Assembly: GCA_947629865.1 (NCBI GenBank)
Contig: CANRFJ010000004.1
Coordinates: 62,001 to 126,000, forward strand
Reading direction: 5' to 3'
DNA length: 64,000 nt
Origin: an uncultured Lachnospiraceae bacterium
GTDB taxonomy: Bacteria; Bacillota; Clostridia; Lachnospirales; Lachnospiraceae
Shown: positions 34,969 to 45,113 of the stretch, piece by piece
How the letters are laid out: every line of letters starts with the position of its first letter
Position numbering within the stretch: the first letter of the stretch is position 1
The notes under the pieces: model-generated
Database searches by the model: none
The model's input: the letters and a program-made list of their open reading frames with translations, nothing else
What the model was told of the DNA's origin: nothing
Program-made: the position numbers and the translations under genes

Positions 34969-34997
34969 ATCATAACAAAAGCAGGTGATATTGTCAA
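34969..34997 (-). promoter_or_regulatory. Promoter of coaD and probably of the whole butyrate operon
   Basis: Minus strand -35 TTGACA (34992-34997), 17-bp spacer, -10 TATGAT (34969-34974). It is the only good promoter seen upstream of thl. Confidence 0.8.
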
Positions 34998-35043
34998 CAA
35001 ATTAACAAAGTTTTTTGTGTGAAATTTTACCCTCTGCGCCCTC

Positions 35044-35072
35044 TTGACCGCCATGGATTCTGGTGCTAGAAT
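35044..35072 (+). promoter_or_regulatory. Promoter of the butyryl-CoA:acetate CoA-transferase gene
   Basis: -35 TTGACC (35044-35049), 17-bp spacer, -10 TAGAAT (35067-35072). It is divergent from the coaD promoter, 46 bp away. The ~100-nt leader contains the stem GCCGcGTCATT / AATGACaCGGC (35089-35117). Confidence 0.7.
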
Positions 35073-35178
35073 GTAAACAGTTTATGCCGCGTCATTTTTC
35101 CCGAATGACACGGCCGCCAAAGATTCGGATTATGAATATCAAAATCAAAAAATATTTATCAAATTTCAGGAGGTAATT

Positions 35179-36519
35179 ATGGACTACAGAGCATTGTATG
35201 AGAGCAAGCTGACTTCGCCTGAGGAGGCGGCGAAGGTGGTAAAGGACGGGGACTGGGTAGATTACGGCTGGACTGTCACTACGCCGGTGGCCTTTGACGC
35301 GGCCCTGGCAAAACGCCTTCCGGCGCTCACGGACATCAAATTTCGGGGCGGTATCCTGATGTGGGAGCCGGAAATCTTTAAGATTGAGGATCCGGCCGGA
35401 CACATGACATGGAATTCATGGCACATGGGCGGCATAGAGCGAAAGGCTGCCGCAAAGGGCTTTTCATTCTACGCCCCTATCCGCTACTCGGAGCTCCCCC
35501 GCTACTACCGCGATATGCCGGAGGATATTGACGTCGCTGTGATGCAGGTGGCTCCGATGGACGAGCACGGCTACTTCAATTTCGGTCCAAGCGCCTCGCA
35601 TCTGATGGCGGCATGTGAGCGCAGCAAATGTATCATTGTCGAGGTCAACAAAAATATGCCCCGCTGCCTGGGAGGATTTGAGGAAGCGATCCACGTTTCC
35701 AGGGTTGATATGATCATCGAGGGCGACAACCCGCCGATCGCTGAGATGGGCGGCGGAGCCGCTGCGACTGACGTGGACAGGGAAGTGGCAAAACAGATTG
35801 TCGCACAGATTCCGGATGGGGCCTGCCTCCAGCTGGGAATAGGGGGAATGCCTAATGCAGTCGGCTCGCTCATCGCCGAGTCCGATCTGAAGGATCTGGG
35901 TGTTCACACCGAAATGTATGTTGACGCCTTTGTAAAGATTGCCAAAGCCGGAAAAATCAACGGCTCGCGGAAAAATATCAACCGGGGCAGACAGGTATAT
36001 GCCTTTGCCGCCGGTTCCACAGAGTTATACGACTATCTCGACAACAATCCGGAGTGCATGAGCGTACCTGTGGATTATGCCAATGACATCAATACCATCT
36101 CCGCTCATGACAACTTCATCTCCATCAACAACGCCGTCGATATTGACTTATTCGGACAGGTCAATGCCGAGTCCGCCGGAACGAGAAATATAAGCGGAGC
36201 GGGCGGCCAGTTGGACTTTGTCCTCGGCGCTTACAAATCCAGGGGCGGCAAGAGTTTTATCTGCCTGTCCTCTACTTTCAAGAATAAACAGGGCGAACTC
36301 CAGTCCCGTATCCGCCCCACCCTAGCAAACGGTTCCGTCGTGACAGACACACGCGCCAATACGATGTATGTCGTGACGGAGTATGGCATGGTAAATCTGA
36401 AAGGACTCTCCTCCTGGCAGCGGGCGGAGGCGCTGATTGGCATCGCCCATCCCGATTTCAGAGACCAGTTGATAAAAGAAGCGGAAAACATGAATATATG
36501 GCGGCGAAGCAATAAATAG
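35179..36519 (+). CDS. but: Butyryl-CoA:acetate CoA-transferase
   Basis: A 446-residue family I CoA-transferase that moves CoA from butyryl-CoA to acetate, releasing butyrate and regaining acetyl-CoA. [10 protein letters not shown]...[11 protein letters not shown] at the start, [22 protein letters not shown] (about 221-242) and the catalytic glutamate in [10 protein letters not shown] (about 332-341) match the But group of gut Lachnospiraceae. The nearest alternative is 4-hydroxybutyrate CoA-transferase, which is closely similar. Location beside the butyrate operon favours But. CAGGAGGTAATT precedes the ATG. Monocistronic, ended by the hairpin at 36533. Confidence 0.88.
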   Translation: MDYRALYESKLTSPEEAAKVVKDGDWVDYGWTVTTPVAFDAALAKRLPALTDIKFRGGILMWEPEIFKIEDPAGHMTWNSWHMGGIERKAAAKGFSFYAPIRYSELPRYYRDMPEDIDVAVMQVAPMDEHGYFNFGPSASHLMAACERSKCIIVEVNKNMPRCLGGFEEAIHVSRVDMIIEGDNPPIAEMGGGAAATDVDREVAKQIVAQIPDGACLQLGIGGMPNAVGSLIAESDLKDLGVHTEMYVDAFVKIAKAGKINGSRKNINRGRQVYAFAAGSTELYDYLDNNPECMSVPVDYANDINTISAHDNFISINNAVDIDLFGQVNAESAGTRNISGAGGQLDFVLGAYKSRGGKSFICLSSTFKNKQGELQSRIRPTLANGSVVTDTRANTMYVVTEYGMVNLKGLSSWQRAEALIGIAHPDFRDQLIKEAENMNIWRRSNK

Positions 36520-36532
36520 TAAAGCCGTTTTT

Positions 36533-36563
36533 AAAAGGCCCGCGCTTCTCAGCCGGGCCTTTT
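36533..36563. terminator. Two-way terminator between but and the third chemoreceptor
   Basis: Perfect 10-bp stem AAAAGGCCCG (36533-36542) / CGGGCCTTTT (36554-36563) with an 11-base loop. A/T tracts on both sides suit both strands. Confidence 0.85.
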
Positions 36564-36625
36564 AATTATACAGGAATTTTTTCTTTTAACGTTTAACGAT
36601 TGTAAAACGCCTGCTCCTCTTATAA

Positions 36626-38329
36626 TCACAATTTGAACTGGCGGGCAATTTTTTCCAACTGCTCCACTGACGCCATGCAGGCCTCCACCAGGTCTGTGTT
36701 CTGGGTTGTCTCCGATACCATAGTCGTGGTCTTTTCGGCAATGTCGGACACGCCCGCCGTGGACTCATCTATGGTGGCGTTGATTCCCGTGATGGCGTCC
36801 GCTATCGTAGCAATGGACTCCGTGAGATGTTCAATGGAATTCTCCACATTCTTCATACTGCTTTTCACAACGTCCGCATCGTCATTGTACTTGTTGCTCA
36901 CTTCCTTGAACTGGTCGTAGTCCTTGAGAACGACCTCGTCCAAAAAGTGCGTCGTGTCCTCCATGCTTTTCACCATGTCGGCGACAGAAGAATTTACCTG
37001 CTCGACAATGCTGTTTATGCTTGTCACCGACTCAGATGTCTCGTTGGCCAGTTTGCTGATCTCCGAGGCCACCACGGCAAAGCCCTTGCCAGCCTCGCCG
37101 GCCCTCGCCGCCTCAATCGAGGCATTCAGCGCGAGAAGACTGGTCTGGGAGGAAATCTGCATAATAGATTCCGTCATTTCATTAATCTGCTTTACACACT
37201 CCGAGGCCTCGACCGCCCGTGCGGACTGCTCCTTAATCGTCTCATACATATCGGTGGTGCGCTTTGCAGCCACATTGGTCGATTCCCTGAGTGAAAGCGC
37301 TCTCTCCGTAATTTCCTCTGACAGCTTAACGCCGTCTCCGGACAGTTTGTGAATCTCTGCCGCTCCGCCTCTCATGCTGTCAATATTGGTATTGATAGTT
37401 CCGGTAGTGGCGGAGGTCTCCTCCATTCCCGCCGCCAGCTGTTCGGTAGTGGCGGAATTGTCCATACACTCCTCGCGTATTTTGGCGCTGACGTCGTTGA
37501 CAGAATTTATGTCCTTTGATATCTTCTGCCCGGCCGCCTGGATATCCAGCACTACGTTGCGGAGTTTCTCTCTCATCTTCACTACCGCCCGGCCCATAAC
37601 GCCGATTTCGTCTCTGCGCTTCGCCACTTCTCGCGCCTTGGCGTCATCTGTAAATTTCAGTTCGGCCGTGGCATTTATCACATCAATGAGCCGGTTGATC
37701 GGTTTGAGTAAGAGCAATACGACAAATACGCCAAACACAGTACACAAGATTGTGACGATAATTCCGCCGCCAACGCCGAATGCAGTCACATGGCTGACCG
37801 AGGACAATATATCGTCTTTGTCCGCTGAGACGACCAGAATACTCTTATCCGACATAATGGCATAACCCGCATATTTAGCGCTTCCGCGATATTCATAATC
37901 CACTACGGAATCCTTCGGCGTATCTCCCTTCCCTATTTGTTCCACCAGACTCTTAACCACGGAATTTTCCACCGGCGCTCCCACCTTTTCCTTGTCAGGG
38001 TGGTACTGCATGACGCCTGTGGAGTCCACCAGATACGCATAGGAGGATTCCACGCCCGCAAGCTTTTTGTCCCCCAGGACGTCCGCGTAAGCGTCGTAAT
38101 TCATCTTGCCCCAGCTTCCCATTCGCGTCTCCAGCTCCGCCTTATAAGCCGTCACAAGACTGAACATCTCATTCTGTGTCATTTCGGCCATGCTGTCGGC
38201 GGTTTCGGGAATCACTATCAGCATACAGATTGCCGAGGCAATCAGCGCCGCGCACCCCACGACCAGCGCGATCTTAAATTCCAGTTTTGAAAAAAATCCT
38301 ACTTTCTGTTTTTCCTGTCCCTGTGCCAT
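36626..38329 (-). CDS. Methyl-accepting chemotaxis protein with single Cache sensor
   Basis: A 567-residue receptor: membrane helix (about 18-38), an extracytoplasmic Cache-like domain (about 42-185) with [21 protein letters not shown] and [18 protein letters not shown], a second helix (about 193-215), HAMP (to ~270) and the signalling rod with intact tip [23 protein letters not shown]. The loop [13 protein letters not shown] is typical of Cache domains that sense small carboxylates or amino acids, but the ligand is unknown. It starts 25 bp after alaS with AAGGAGGATTTCT, so it may share the alaS transcript. Confidence 0.9.
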   Translation of the reverse strand: MAQGQEKQKVGFFSKLEFKIALVVGCAALIASAICMLIVIPETADSMAEMTQNEMFSLVTAYKAELETRMGSWGKMNYDAYADVLGDKKLAGVESSYAYLVDSTGVMQYHPDKEKVGAPVENSVVKSLVEQIGKGDTPKDSVVDYEYRGSAKYAGYAIMSDKSILVVSADKDDILSSVSHVTAFGVGGGIIVTILCTVFGVFVVLLLLKPINRLIDVINATAELKFTDDAKAREVAKRRDEIGVMGRAVVKMREKLRNVVLDIQAAGQKISKDINSVNDVSAKIREECMDNSATTEQLAAGMEETSATTGTINTNIDSMRGGAAEIHKLSGDGVKLSEEITERALSLRESTNVAAKRTTDMYETIKEQSARAVEASECVKQINEMTESIMQISSQTSLLALNASIEAARAGEAGKGFAVVASEISKLANETSESVTSINSIVEQVNSSVADMVKSMEDTTHFLDEVVLKDYDQFKEVSNKYNDDADVVKSSMKNVENSIEHLTESIATIADAITGINATIDESTAGVSDIAEKTTTMVSETTQNTDLVEACMASVEQLEKIARQFKL

Positions 38330-38354
38330 AGAAATCCTCCTTATCTTTTACCGT

Positions 38355-40997
38355 TCACTGACTGATCTGCTGTTTCATCACTTCCAGGGCTTTCTCCAGC
38401 GCTTCCGGAATCGCCGCCGGATTCTTACCTCCCGCTTGGGCCATATTCGGACGCCCGCCGCCACCGCCGCCTACAACGGAGGCGATCTCCCGTATCAGAT
38501 TTCCGGCATGGGCGCCCTTCTCTACTGCGCCCTGCGTCGCCATGGCAATCAGATTGGCCTTCCCGCCTGCCTCACAGGCAAAGACGATAAATGCCTCTCC
38601 CAGTTTGTTCTTTGTGTCGTCTCCCAGATCCCTCATACCGTTCATATCCACGTCCTGAAGCTGTTTCGCCAGAACGGAGATACCGTTTACCTCAACGGCT
38701 TCATCTGTCACGTCGCCAGCGGATTCTCTGGCAAGTTTCACCTTCAGTTTTTCATTTTCCTTCTGGAGAGCCTTGATCTCCTCCAGCATGGCGAGCACCT
38801 TATCCGGCACTTCCGCGGGCGTCGACTTCAGTATCCCCGCCGCCTTTCCAAGATATTGTTCCATCTCTCCATAGTGCGCCATAAGGGCCGGGCCTGTCAG
38901 CGCCTCGATCCGGCGCACGCCGGCCGCCACTCCGCTCTCCGATATAATCCGGAAAGCAGATATGTCCTTCGTGTTGCCTACATGGGTACCGCCGCACAAC
39001 TCGGAACTGAAATCGCCCATCTGCACGACGCGCACCACATCACCGTATTTTTCGCCGAACAGAGCCATGGCGCCCGTCTTCTTCGCCTCCTCAATCGGCA
39101 TCTCCTCCGTCACTACGGGGAGTCCCTCCTGAATCTCTTTGTTTACGATTTCTTCCACGCCGGAAATCTCCTCCGGCGTCATCGGAGAGAAGTGGGTAAA
39201 ATCAAAGCGGAGCCTGTCCTTGTCCACCAGCGAGCCCTTCTGCTCCACATGGTTTCCCAGCACCATGCGGAGAGCCTTCTGCATCAGATGAGTGGCGCTG
39301 TGGTTGTCCGCCGTCCGGCTTCTCCTGTCAGCGTCCACTGTGAGGACGACTCGGTCGCCCCGGCGCAGCACGCCGTCTTCCATATGGCCCACATGTCCAA
39401 TCTTCGTCCCCTGGAGTTTGACGACGTCCTCCACGATAAACCGCCCGCTCTCTGTGGCGATCACACCTGTATCCGCCACCTGTCCTCCCATGGTGGCATA
39501 CATGGGCGTCTCCTCCACCAGGATAGTCCCCGACTGTCCGGCGCGCAGTTCATCTGTAATCGCATCTTCCGTCGTCATAACCGTGATAACCGATTCGTGG
39601 CTCAGTCTGTCATACCCCACAAATTTACTCTCCACAGACGCGTCGATGGACTGATATACCGTCACATCGGCCCCCATGTAGTTGGTAGTCTCTCTGGCGG
39701 CCCTGGCTGTCTCCCTCTGGTTGTCCATTGCCCTCTCAAAGCCGTCGCGGTCTACGGTAAAGCCCTTTTCCCCCAGTATCTCGACCGTCAGATCCATGGG
39801 AAAGCCATAGGTGTCATAGAGTTTAAATGTGTCCTCGCCGGAGAGTCTCTTTTCCCCCGACTTTTCCATCTCTGCCATCATGTCATTCAGAATGGACAGG
39901 CCCTGGTCTATCGTCTTATTGAAATTCTGCTCCTCTACGGATATGAGTTTCAGTATATATTCCTCCCGCTCGGCCAGTTCCGGATAACCGGTGTGGGATT
40001 CGCGGATAACCGTCTTAGAAAGCTCGGCCAGAAATTCCCTCTGTATTCCCAGCAGGCGTCCGTGTCTGGCCGCCCGGCGCAACAGGCGGCGCAATACATA
40101 GCCGCGCCCCTCATTGGACGGCGTGATCCCGTCGGACACCATAAACGTGACCGACCGGATATGATCTGTGATAACCCGAATCGAGATATCGGCCTTTTCG
40201 CTCTCGCCGTAGGACACCCCCGCAAATTCACAGATCCGATTCCGGATAGCCTTAATGGTATCCACATCAAAAATGGAATCCACGTCCTGCATGATGACCG
40301 CCAGTCTCTCCAGTCCCATGCCGGTATCGATATTTTTATTTTCCAGTTCTTCGTAATGTCCCTCTCCGTCGTTCTCAAACTGGGTAAACACATTGTTCCA
40401 GACCTCTATGTAGCGGTCGCAGTCGCAGCCAACCGTACAGTCCGGCTTGCCGCAGCCGTATTTTTCTCCCCTGTCATAATAAATCTCCGAACAGGGGCCG
40501 CAGGGCCCAGCGCCGTGTTCCCAGAAATTGTCCTCCTTGCCAAAGCGGAAAATCCTCTCCGGCGCAATGCCGATTTCCTTATTCCATATCTCAAAAGCCT
40601 CGTCGTCCTCCTCGTAGACGGACGGGTACAGCCTTTCCGCCGGAATCTCCAGAACCTCTGTGAGAAACTCCCATGACCAGGCAATGGCCTCGTGCTTGAA
40701 ATAATCTCCAAAGGAAAAATTGCCTAACATCTCGAAAAAAGTTCCGTGCCTGGCCGTCTTGCCGACATTTTCTATGTCGCCGGTGCGGATACACTTCTGG
40801 CAGGTCGCCACCCGTCGTCTGGGCGGGATCTCCTGTCCGGTAAAATATGGTTTCAACGGAGCCATGCCCGCATTGATCAGCAGCAGACTTTTATCGTTCC
40901 TGGGAACCAGTGAAAAACTCGGCATCACCAGGTGCTCCTTGCTCTCAAAAAATTCCAGAAATTTTTTTCTCAATTCATTTAATCCACAGGGTTTCAT
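38355..40997 (-). CDS. alaS: Alanyl-tRNA synthetase
   Basis: An 880-residue class II synthetase. The aminoacylation domain is at about 1-360, with SFFESKEHLVMPSFSLVP (motif region 1) and GNFSFGDYFK. The editing domain has the zinc ligands in NHSATHLMQKALR (about 566-578) and a Cys/His pair near FSSELCGGTHVGNT (about 666-679). The C-terminal C-Ala domain is Gly-rich (VGGGGGGRPNMAQAGGK). The size is normal. The leader is about 36 nt, so there is no T-box. Confidence 0.97.
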   Translation of the reverse strand: MKPCGLNELRKKFLEFFESKEHLVMPSFSLVPRNDKSLLLINAGMAPLKPYFTGQEIPPRRRVATCQKCIRTGDIENVGKTARHGTFFEMLGNFSFGDYFKHEAIAWSWEFLTEVLEIPAERLYPSVYEEDDEAFEIWNKEIGIAPERIFRFGKEDNFWEHGAGPCGPCSEIYYDRGEKYGCGKPDCTVGCDCDRYIEVWNNVFTQFENDGEGHYEELENKNIDTGMGLERLAVIMQDVDSIFDVDTIKAIRNRICEFAGVSYGESEKADISIRVITDHIRSVTFMVSDGITPSNEGRGYVLRRLLRRAARHGRLLGIQREFLAELSKTVIRESHTGYPELAEREEYILKLISVEEQNFNKTIDQGLSILNDMMAEMEKSGEKRLSGEDTFKLYDTYGFPMDLTVEILGEKGFTVDRDGFERAMDNQRETARAARETTNYMGADVTVYQSIDASVESKFVGYDRLSHESVITVMTTEDAITDELRAGQSGTILVEETPMYATMGGQVADTGVIATESGRFIVEDVVKLQGTKIGHVGHMEDGVLRRGDRVVLTVDADRRSRTADNHSATHLMQKALRMVLGNHVEQKGSLVDKDRLRFDFTHFSPMTPEEISGVEEIVNKEIQEGLPVVTEEMPIEEAKKTGAMALFGEKYGDVVRVVQMGDFSSELCGGTHVGNTKDISAFRIISESGVAAGVRRIEALTGPALMAHYGEMEQYLGKAAGILKSTPAEVPDKVLAMLEEIKALQKENEKLKVKLARESAGDVTDEAVEVNGISVLAKQLQDVDMNGMRDLGDDTKNKLGEAFIVFACEAGGKANLIAMATQGAVEKGAHAGNLIREIASVVGGGGGGRPNMAQAGGKNPAAIPEALEKALEVMKQQISQ

Positions 40998-41039
40998 GAC
41001 AGCCTCCTAATGTTGTATCACTTTTAAAAATATAAATAA

Positions 41040-41068
41040 ATTATAGATTTTTTTGCCTGTATTGTCAA
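41040..41068 (-). promoter_or_regulatory. Promoter of alaS
   Basis: Minus strand -35 TTGACA (41063-41068), 17-bp spacer, -10 TATAAT (41040-41045): a full-consensus sigma-A promoter. Confidence 0.88.
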
Positions 41069-41101
41069 GCAGAGGAAGGCCCAATTTAAAAGGAGCCTCC
41101 C

Positions 41102-43174
41102 TCACTTTTTTCCCTTTGTTTTTCTGCCCTTTGCGGCCGGTTTGTAGTGCTCTGACGCCAGCCGGTAGTAAGAGTTTAAGCGGCCTCTGTTATCCTCCGT
41201 CTTTACCGCTCCGACCAGTCGGGAGACAAAACTGGTAAGTTTTCCCATATACTCCTCCTCCGAGATTGTCCCCTCCGCCACACCGGCCAGCCCCTTTTCC
41301 CAGCTTGCCGTGAGTTTGGGGGAGAGCATGGCGGGCATGGAATAGCGGACGATGCCGCAGACCAGTTCCCCCTTCAGGGTAGGCGTGATAATCTGGGTTT
41401 TCCCATTCAGCTTCAGATATCCGATATTGAAAAGTTTTTTCAATATCTCCGCTCTGGTGGCGCTGGTTCCAATCCCACTCCCCTTTATCTGTGCCCGAAG
41501 CTCCTCGTCCTCTATGAGCTGTCCGGCATTTTCCATGGCCAGGATCATGGAACCGGAATTATAGCGTTTGGGCGGCGATGTCTCCCCCTCCCTGACGTCG
41601 CACCGCTCCATCTGCAGCGGCATATCCTTTTTTAATTTGCCGAGAATCTCTCTCAGATCATCGCCGTTTTTCTCCTCCTCATCCCCTTCTTCCCCCTCCG
41701 CTCCGGAGGTCTCCTCCGAAAATTTGGGGCCGGTCGTCTTTTTCTTTGTAAACGAGTATTGGCTCACGGGCAGGAAGCCCTCCTCCAGCAAAACCTTCGC
41801 AGATGTGAAAAAGCGCTCCTCCCCCGCCTTAACTGTGACGTTCACCTTCTGATACACGGCGGGCGGATAGAAAATGCTCAGAAACCGCCGCACAATCACC
41901 TCATACATCTTTGTCTGCAGCTCCCCCAGGGAGCCGAGCGCAGCGAGCCCCTGTCCCGTGGGGATAATGGCGTAGTGGTCTGTAATCTGCTTGTCGTTTA
42001 CATAGCGCGTCTTTTTCAGCCCCTTATAGGTCTGATTTTCCGATATGTAAGGCAGATAGGGCGCCGCCTGTCCATAGCCCTGGAGACCTCTCAGATTTTT
42101 TCCTATCTCCTCCGCCACCGCCGTGGACAGAACCCTCGCGTCGGTTCGGGGATAAGTCACTAGCTTTTTCTCGTACAGTTCCTGCACGATGGCGAGCGTC
42201 TCGTCCGGACTGATCTTAAACAGCTTTGAGGAGAGGTTCTGCAGCTCCGCCAGATTAAATAGGAGAGGCGGATTTTTCTTCTCCCTTTTCTTTTCCACCG
42301 CCTCAATCACAGCCGGAACCGGTTCGGGCCTCATCAGGGAATCTATCAACTCCTGCGCCTTCTCCCTCTCCTTAAATCCGTTTTCCCGATAGAGGAAGGG
42401 CGAGGCAAAATACCGGGAGCCCTCCACGGCCTTCCACTCACCCTGAAAAACTTTTCCCTCCAGGGAAAAGGAGCCAAGCACCCGATAAAACGGCGTCTTG
42501 ACAAAATTGCGTATCTCCCACTCTCTCGACACCACCATGCCGAGCACACAGGTCATAACCCTGCCTACCGATACCGATGTCCACTTCTCGTTCTGGAAAT
42601 TGTTATTGAGCCAGTAACCATATTTTAACGACAGAACACGGGAAAAATTAATTCCCATAAGATAATCCTCTTTTGCGCGCAGATAGGCGGAATGGCTGAG
42701 ATTGTCGTACTCGGCCATGGGCTTTGCCTCCCGTATTCCCCGCCGGATCTCCTCCTCGGTCTGGGAATCGATCCATACCCGCAGCTTTGTCTTCGTATCC
42801 GGCACACCGGCCATCTGATCGACCAGACGGTATATGTACTCTCCCTCTCGCCCGGAGTCTGTGCAGACATATATGGTATCCACGTCTTCCCGGTTGAGAA
42901 GGCCGCTCACTGTATTAAATTGTTTTTTGACATTGGGAATTACTTCATAGAGAAATTTGTCCGGCAAAAAGGGCAGCGTATCAAGCGCCCATTTTTTTAG
43001 AGCCGAATCGTATACCTCCGGATAACTCATTGTGACCAGATGCCCCACGCACCAGGTCACAATGGTATCCTCTGATTCTAAATATCCGTCACCTCTCCTT
43101 GCACTGACGCCCAGGATACGGGCAAATTCCTGCGCCACACTGGGCTTTTCTGCAATAAACAGGCGTTTTGACAT
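41102..43174 (-). CDS. topB: DNA topoisomerase III
   Basis: A 690-residue type IA topoisomerase. The Toprim domain starts MSKRLFIAEKPSVAQEFARILG and includes CTDSGREGEYIYRLV (about 103-117). The catalytic tyrosine is in KKLVTYPRTDARVLS (about 345-359) and KGSGIGTSATRAEIL follows. No C-terminal zinc fingers are seen, and the tail is Lys-rich (KPAAKGRKTKGKK), as in TopB proteins of Firmicutes, some of which are chromosomal and some on mobile elements. The frame is open to 43279; the ATG at 43174 with GAGGAGTCAGAC gives the family start. It follows the LUD gene by 20 bp. Confidence 0.93.
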   Translation of the reverse strand: MSKRLFIAEKPSVAQEFARILGVSARRGDGYLESEDTIVTWCVGHLVTMSYPEVYDSALKKWALDTLPFLPDKFLYEVIPNVKKQFNTVSGLLNREDVDTIYVCTDSGREGEYIYRLVDQMAGVPDTKTKLRVWIDSQTEEEIRRGIREAKPMAEYDNLSHSAYLRAKEDYLMGINFSRVLSLKYGYWLNNNFQNEKWTSVSVGRVMTCVLGMVVSREWEIRNFVKTPFYRVLGSFSLEGKVFQGEWKAVEGSRYFASPFLYRENGFKEREKAQELIDSLMRPEPVPAVIEAVEKKREKKNPPLLFNLAELQNLSSKLFKISPDETLAIVQELYEKKLVTYPRTDARVLSTAVAEEIGKNLRGLQGYGQAAPYLPYISENQTYKGLKKTRYVNDKQITDHYAIIPTGQGLAALGSLGELQTKMYEVIVRRFLSIFYPPAVYQKVNVTVKAGEERFFTSAKVLLEEGFLPVSQYSFTKKKTTGPKFSEETSGAEGEEGDEEEKNGDDLREILGKLKKDMPLQMERCDVREGETSPPKRYNSGSMILAMENAGQLIEDEELRAQIKGSGIGTSATRAEILKKLFNIGYLKLNGKTQIITPTLKGELVCGIVRYSMPAMLSPKLTASWEKGLAGVAEGTISEEEYMGKLTSFVSRLVGAVKTEDNRGRLNSYYRLASEHYKPAAKGRKTKGKK

Positions 43175-43194
43175 GTCTGACTCCTCATTCCTTA

Positions 43195-43836
43195 TCAATA
43201 ACCGAGTTCCTCTCCCACAAGTAAGACCTGGATTCTGCCTCTCTGGCCGCTCCTCCTCGTAATGACAATCTGGCTGCATATGCAGTCATCTGAAAAGCAG
43301 TTCCCGCAGCGGCCGTTCTTCGCGCAGGGAGTGTCTTTGTTCAGGCGGATAGCATTGGGCGGGGAGGCGATATTGCGCACCCGGTCAACGCCCTCCTCCA
43401 CCGTGGAGACCACCTTATTCATGCCGGCCACAACCAGCACATGCTCCGGGCCATAGCAGAGGAAACTGACGCGGTTTGCATTGCCGTCAATATTTACCAG
43501 CTCGCCGTCGATGGTAATAGCGTTTGTGCTCATGAGAAAATAATCTGCATTGACAATATTCGCCTTCATCGCCCTCTGTTCTTCCGGCGTCTTCGCCGCC
43601 ATTCGGTCGTAGACAATGCAGCCGCTGTCCCTGAGATAATCCATCACGCCCACCTCGGAGAGCGTCATGGAACCGCCCCATGCAACGGAAACCCCCTCTG
43701 TCAGAAATTTCTCCCGTATCATCTTCAGGGCCTCCTCCTTTGTGGCGGCGTAATACCCCTCCATATTGCGAAGCTTCAGTTTTTCTATGATATTCTCAGC
43801 TAGAATTTTATAATATGCTGCCTTGTGCTCTGACAT
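43195..43836 (-). CDS. LUD-domain protein with Cys-rich C terminus (LutC-like)
   Basis: A 213-residue LUD (lactate utilisation, DUF162) protein: YYAATKEEALKMI, VAWGGSMTLSEVGVMDYLR (about 50-68), MSTNAITIDGELVNIDGNANRV (about 102-123) and GMNKVVSTVEEGVDRVRNIASPPN. LutC-type proteins belong to lactate-oxidising complexes, but single LUD proteins of clostridia have no proven role. The C-terminal CAKNGRCGNCFSDDCICS has five cysteines that could bind iron-sulfur or zinc. It lies between glyA and topB, 20 bp from each, in a purine/one-carbon operon. Confidence 0.88.
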   Translation of the reverse strand: MSEHKAAYYKILAENIIEKLKLRNMEGYYAATKEEALKMIREKFLTEGVSVAWGGSMTLSEVGVMDYLRDSGCIVYDRMAAKTPEEQRAMKANIVNADYFLMSTNAITIDGELVNIDGNANRVSFLCYGPEHVLVVAGMNKVVSTVEEGVDRVRNIASPPNAIRLNKDTPCAKNGRCGNCFSDDCICSQIVITRRSGQRGRIQVLLVGEELGY

Positions 43837-43856
43837 ATCGCTCCTCCGTTCTCCAA

Positions 43857-45095
43857 TCAGTACAGCGGGTACTTATCGGTCAGCGCCTTTACAATGGCCT
43901 TTGCCTTCTCCGTGTTTGCCTCGTGGTCGTCGATCAGCATGGCAATGGCATCGGCAATCTGATCCATATCTCCGGTATTCATGCCGCGGGTTGTCACGGC
44001 CGCGGTGCCGAGGCGTACGCCGCTTGTGACAAACGGCGACTGCGGATCGTTTGGTATGGTATTCTTATTGGCGGTGATATTCGCCTCGTCCAGCCAGTTC
44101 TCCACTTCTTTTCCTGTCAGTCCCTTGTCCGCCAGATCTACCAGCATCAGATGGTTGTCCGTGCCTCCGGACACAATCTGCACGCCTCTGTCCATCAAGC
44201 CCCGGCTGAGCGCCTGGGCGTTCTCGATAATATGTTTTCCGTATTCCTTGAAGCTGTCGTCCAGCGCCTCCTTAAAGCAGACGGCCTTCGCCGCAATCAC
44301 ATGCATCAGCGGCCCGCCCTGGGTTCCCGGGAAAATCGCCTTGTTCAGCTTGTGCTCGGTGGCAAATTCCTCTGAGGACAATATCATACCTCCCCTTGGG
44401 CCGCGGAGCGTCTTGTGCGTTGTAGTCGTCACTACATGGGCATAGGGAATCGGGCTCTCGTGATAGCCGGAGGCCACCAGTCCGGCGATGTGGGCCATGT
44501 CCACCATGAGAAAAGCTCCCACTTCATCCGCGATTTCCCTAAAGCGCTTGAAATCAATTTTGCGGCAGTATGCACTGGCTCCGGCAATAATCATTCGGGG
44601 ACGGCACTCCTTCGCAATGCGCTCCACCTCGTCGTAGTCGATAAATCCGGCGTCGTTTACCCCATAGGGAACGATGTGGTAATAAGTACCGGAAATATTG
44701 GCGGGGCTTCCGTGGGAAAGGTGTCCGCCGTGATCCAGGTTCATGCCCATCACCGTCTCACCCGGCTTTACGAGTGCAAAGAATACCGCCATGTTGGCCT
44801 GGGCGCCGGAGTGCGGCTGCACATTGGCGTAGGTACAGCCAAACAGTTTTTTGGCTCTTTCCCTGGCCAGTTCCTCCACCATGTCCACATACTGGCACCC
44901 GCCGTAATAGCGTTTGCCCGGATACCCCTCCGCGTACTTATTGGTCAGGGTACTTCCCATGGCTGCCATCACTGCCCGGCTCACAAAATTCTCTGAGGCG
45001 ATCAGCTCAATGTGGTCGTTCTGACGGCCGGTCTCCAGTTCCATTGCTTTCGCCAACTCCGGGTCGGCTTTTTTTACTTCCTCAAATGAATACAT
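43857..45095 (-). CDS. glyA: Serine hydroxymethyltransferase
   Basis: A 412-residue PLP enzyme that interconverts serine and glycine with tetrahydrofolate, supplying glycine and one-carbon units for purines. [13 protein letters not shown] (about 27-39), [14 protein letters not shown] (about 54-67) and the PLP lysine in [18 protein letters not shown] (about 221-238) are invariant features. It starts 18 bp after purD on the same strand, which joins glycine supply to the purine step that uses glycine. Confidence 0.97.
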   Translation of the reverse strand: MYSFEEVKKADPELAKAMELETGRQNDHIELIASENFVSRAVMAAMGSTLTNKYAEGYPGKRYYGGCQYVDMVEELARERAKKLFGCTYANVQPHSGAQANMAVFFALVKPGETVMGMNLDHGGHLSHGSPANISGTYYHIVPYGVNDAGFIDYDEVERIAKECRPRMIIAGASAYCRKIDFKRFREIADEVGAFLMVDMAHIAGLVASGYHESPIPYAHVVTTTTHKTLRGPRGGMILSSEEFATEHKLNKAIFPGTQGGPLMHVIAAKAVCFKEALDDSFKEYGKHIIENAQALSRGLMDRGVQIVSGGTDNHLMLVDLADKGLTGKEVENWLDEANITANKNTIPNDPQSPFVTSGVRLGTAAVTTRGMNTGDMDQIADAIAMLIDDHEANTEKAKAIVKALTDKYPLY

Positions 45096-45113
45096 ACTGT
45101 TTCTCCTTTTCTG

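Noticed and set aside
38190-40676. Open frame of more than 800 codons on the plus strand opposite alaS
   Set aside because: It is the mirror of a well-conserved gene. The translated sequence has no family features and the long openness follows from the codon bias of alaS.
40998-41068. T-box leader for alaS
   Set aside because: The promoter is only about 36 nt from the start codon, too short for a T-box. The same holds for cysS.
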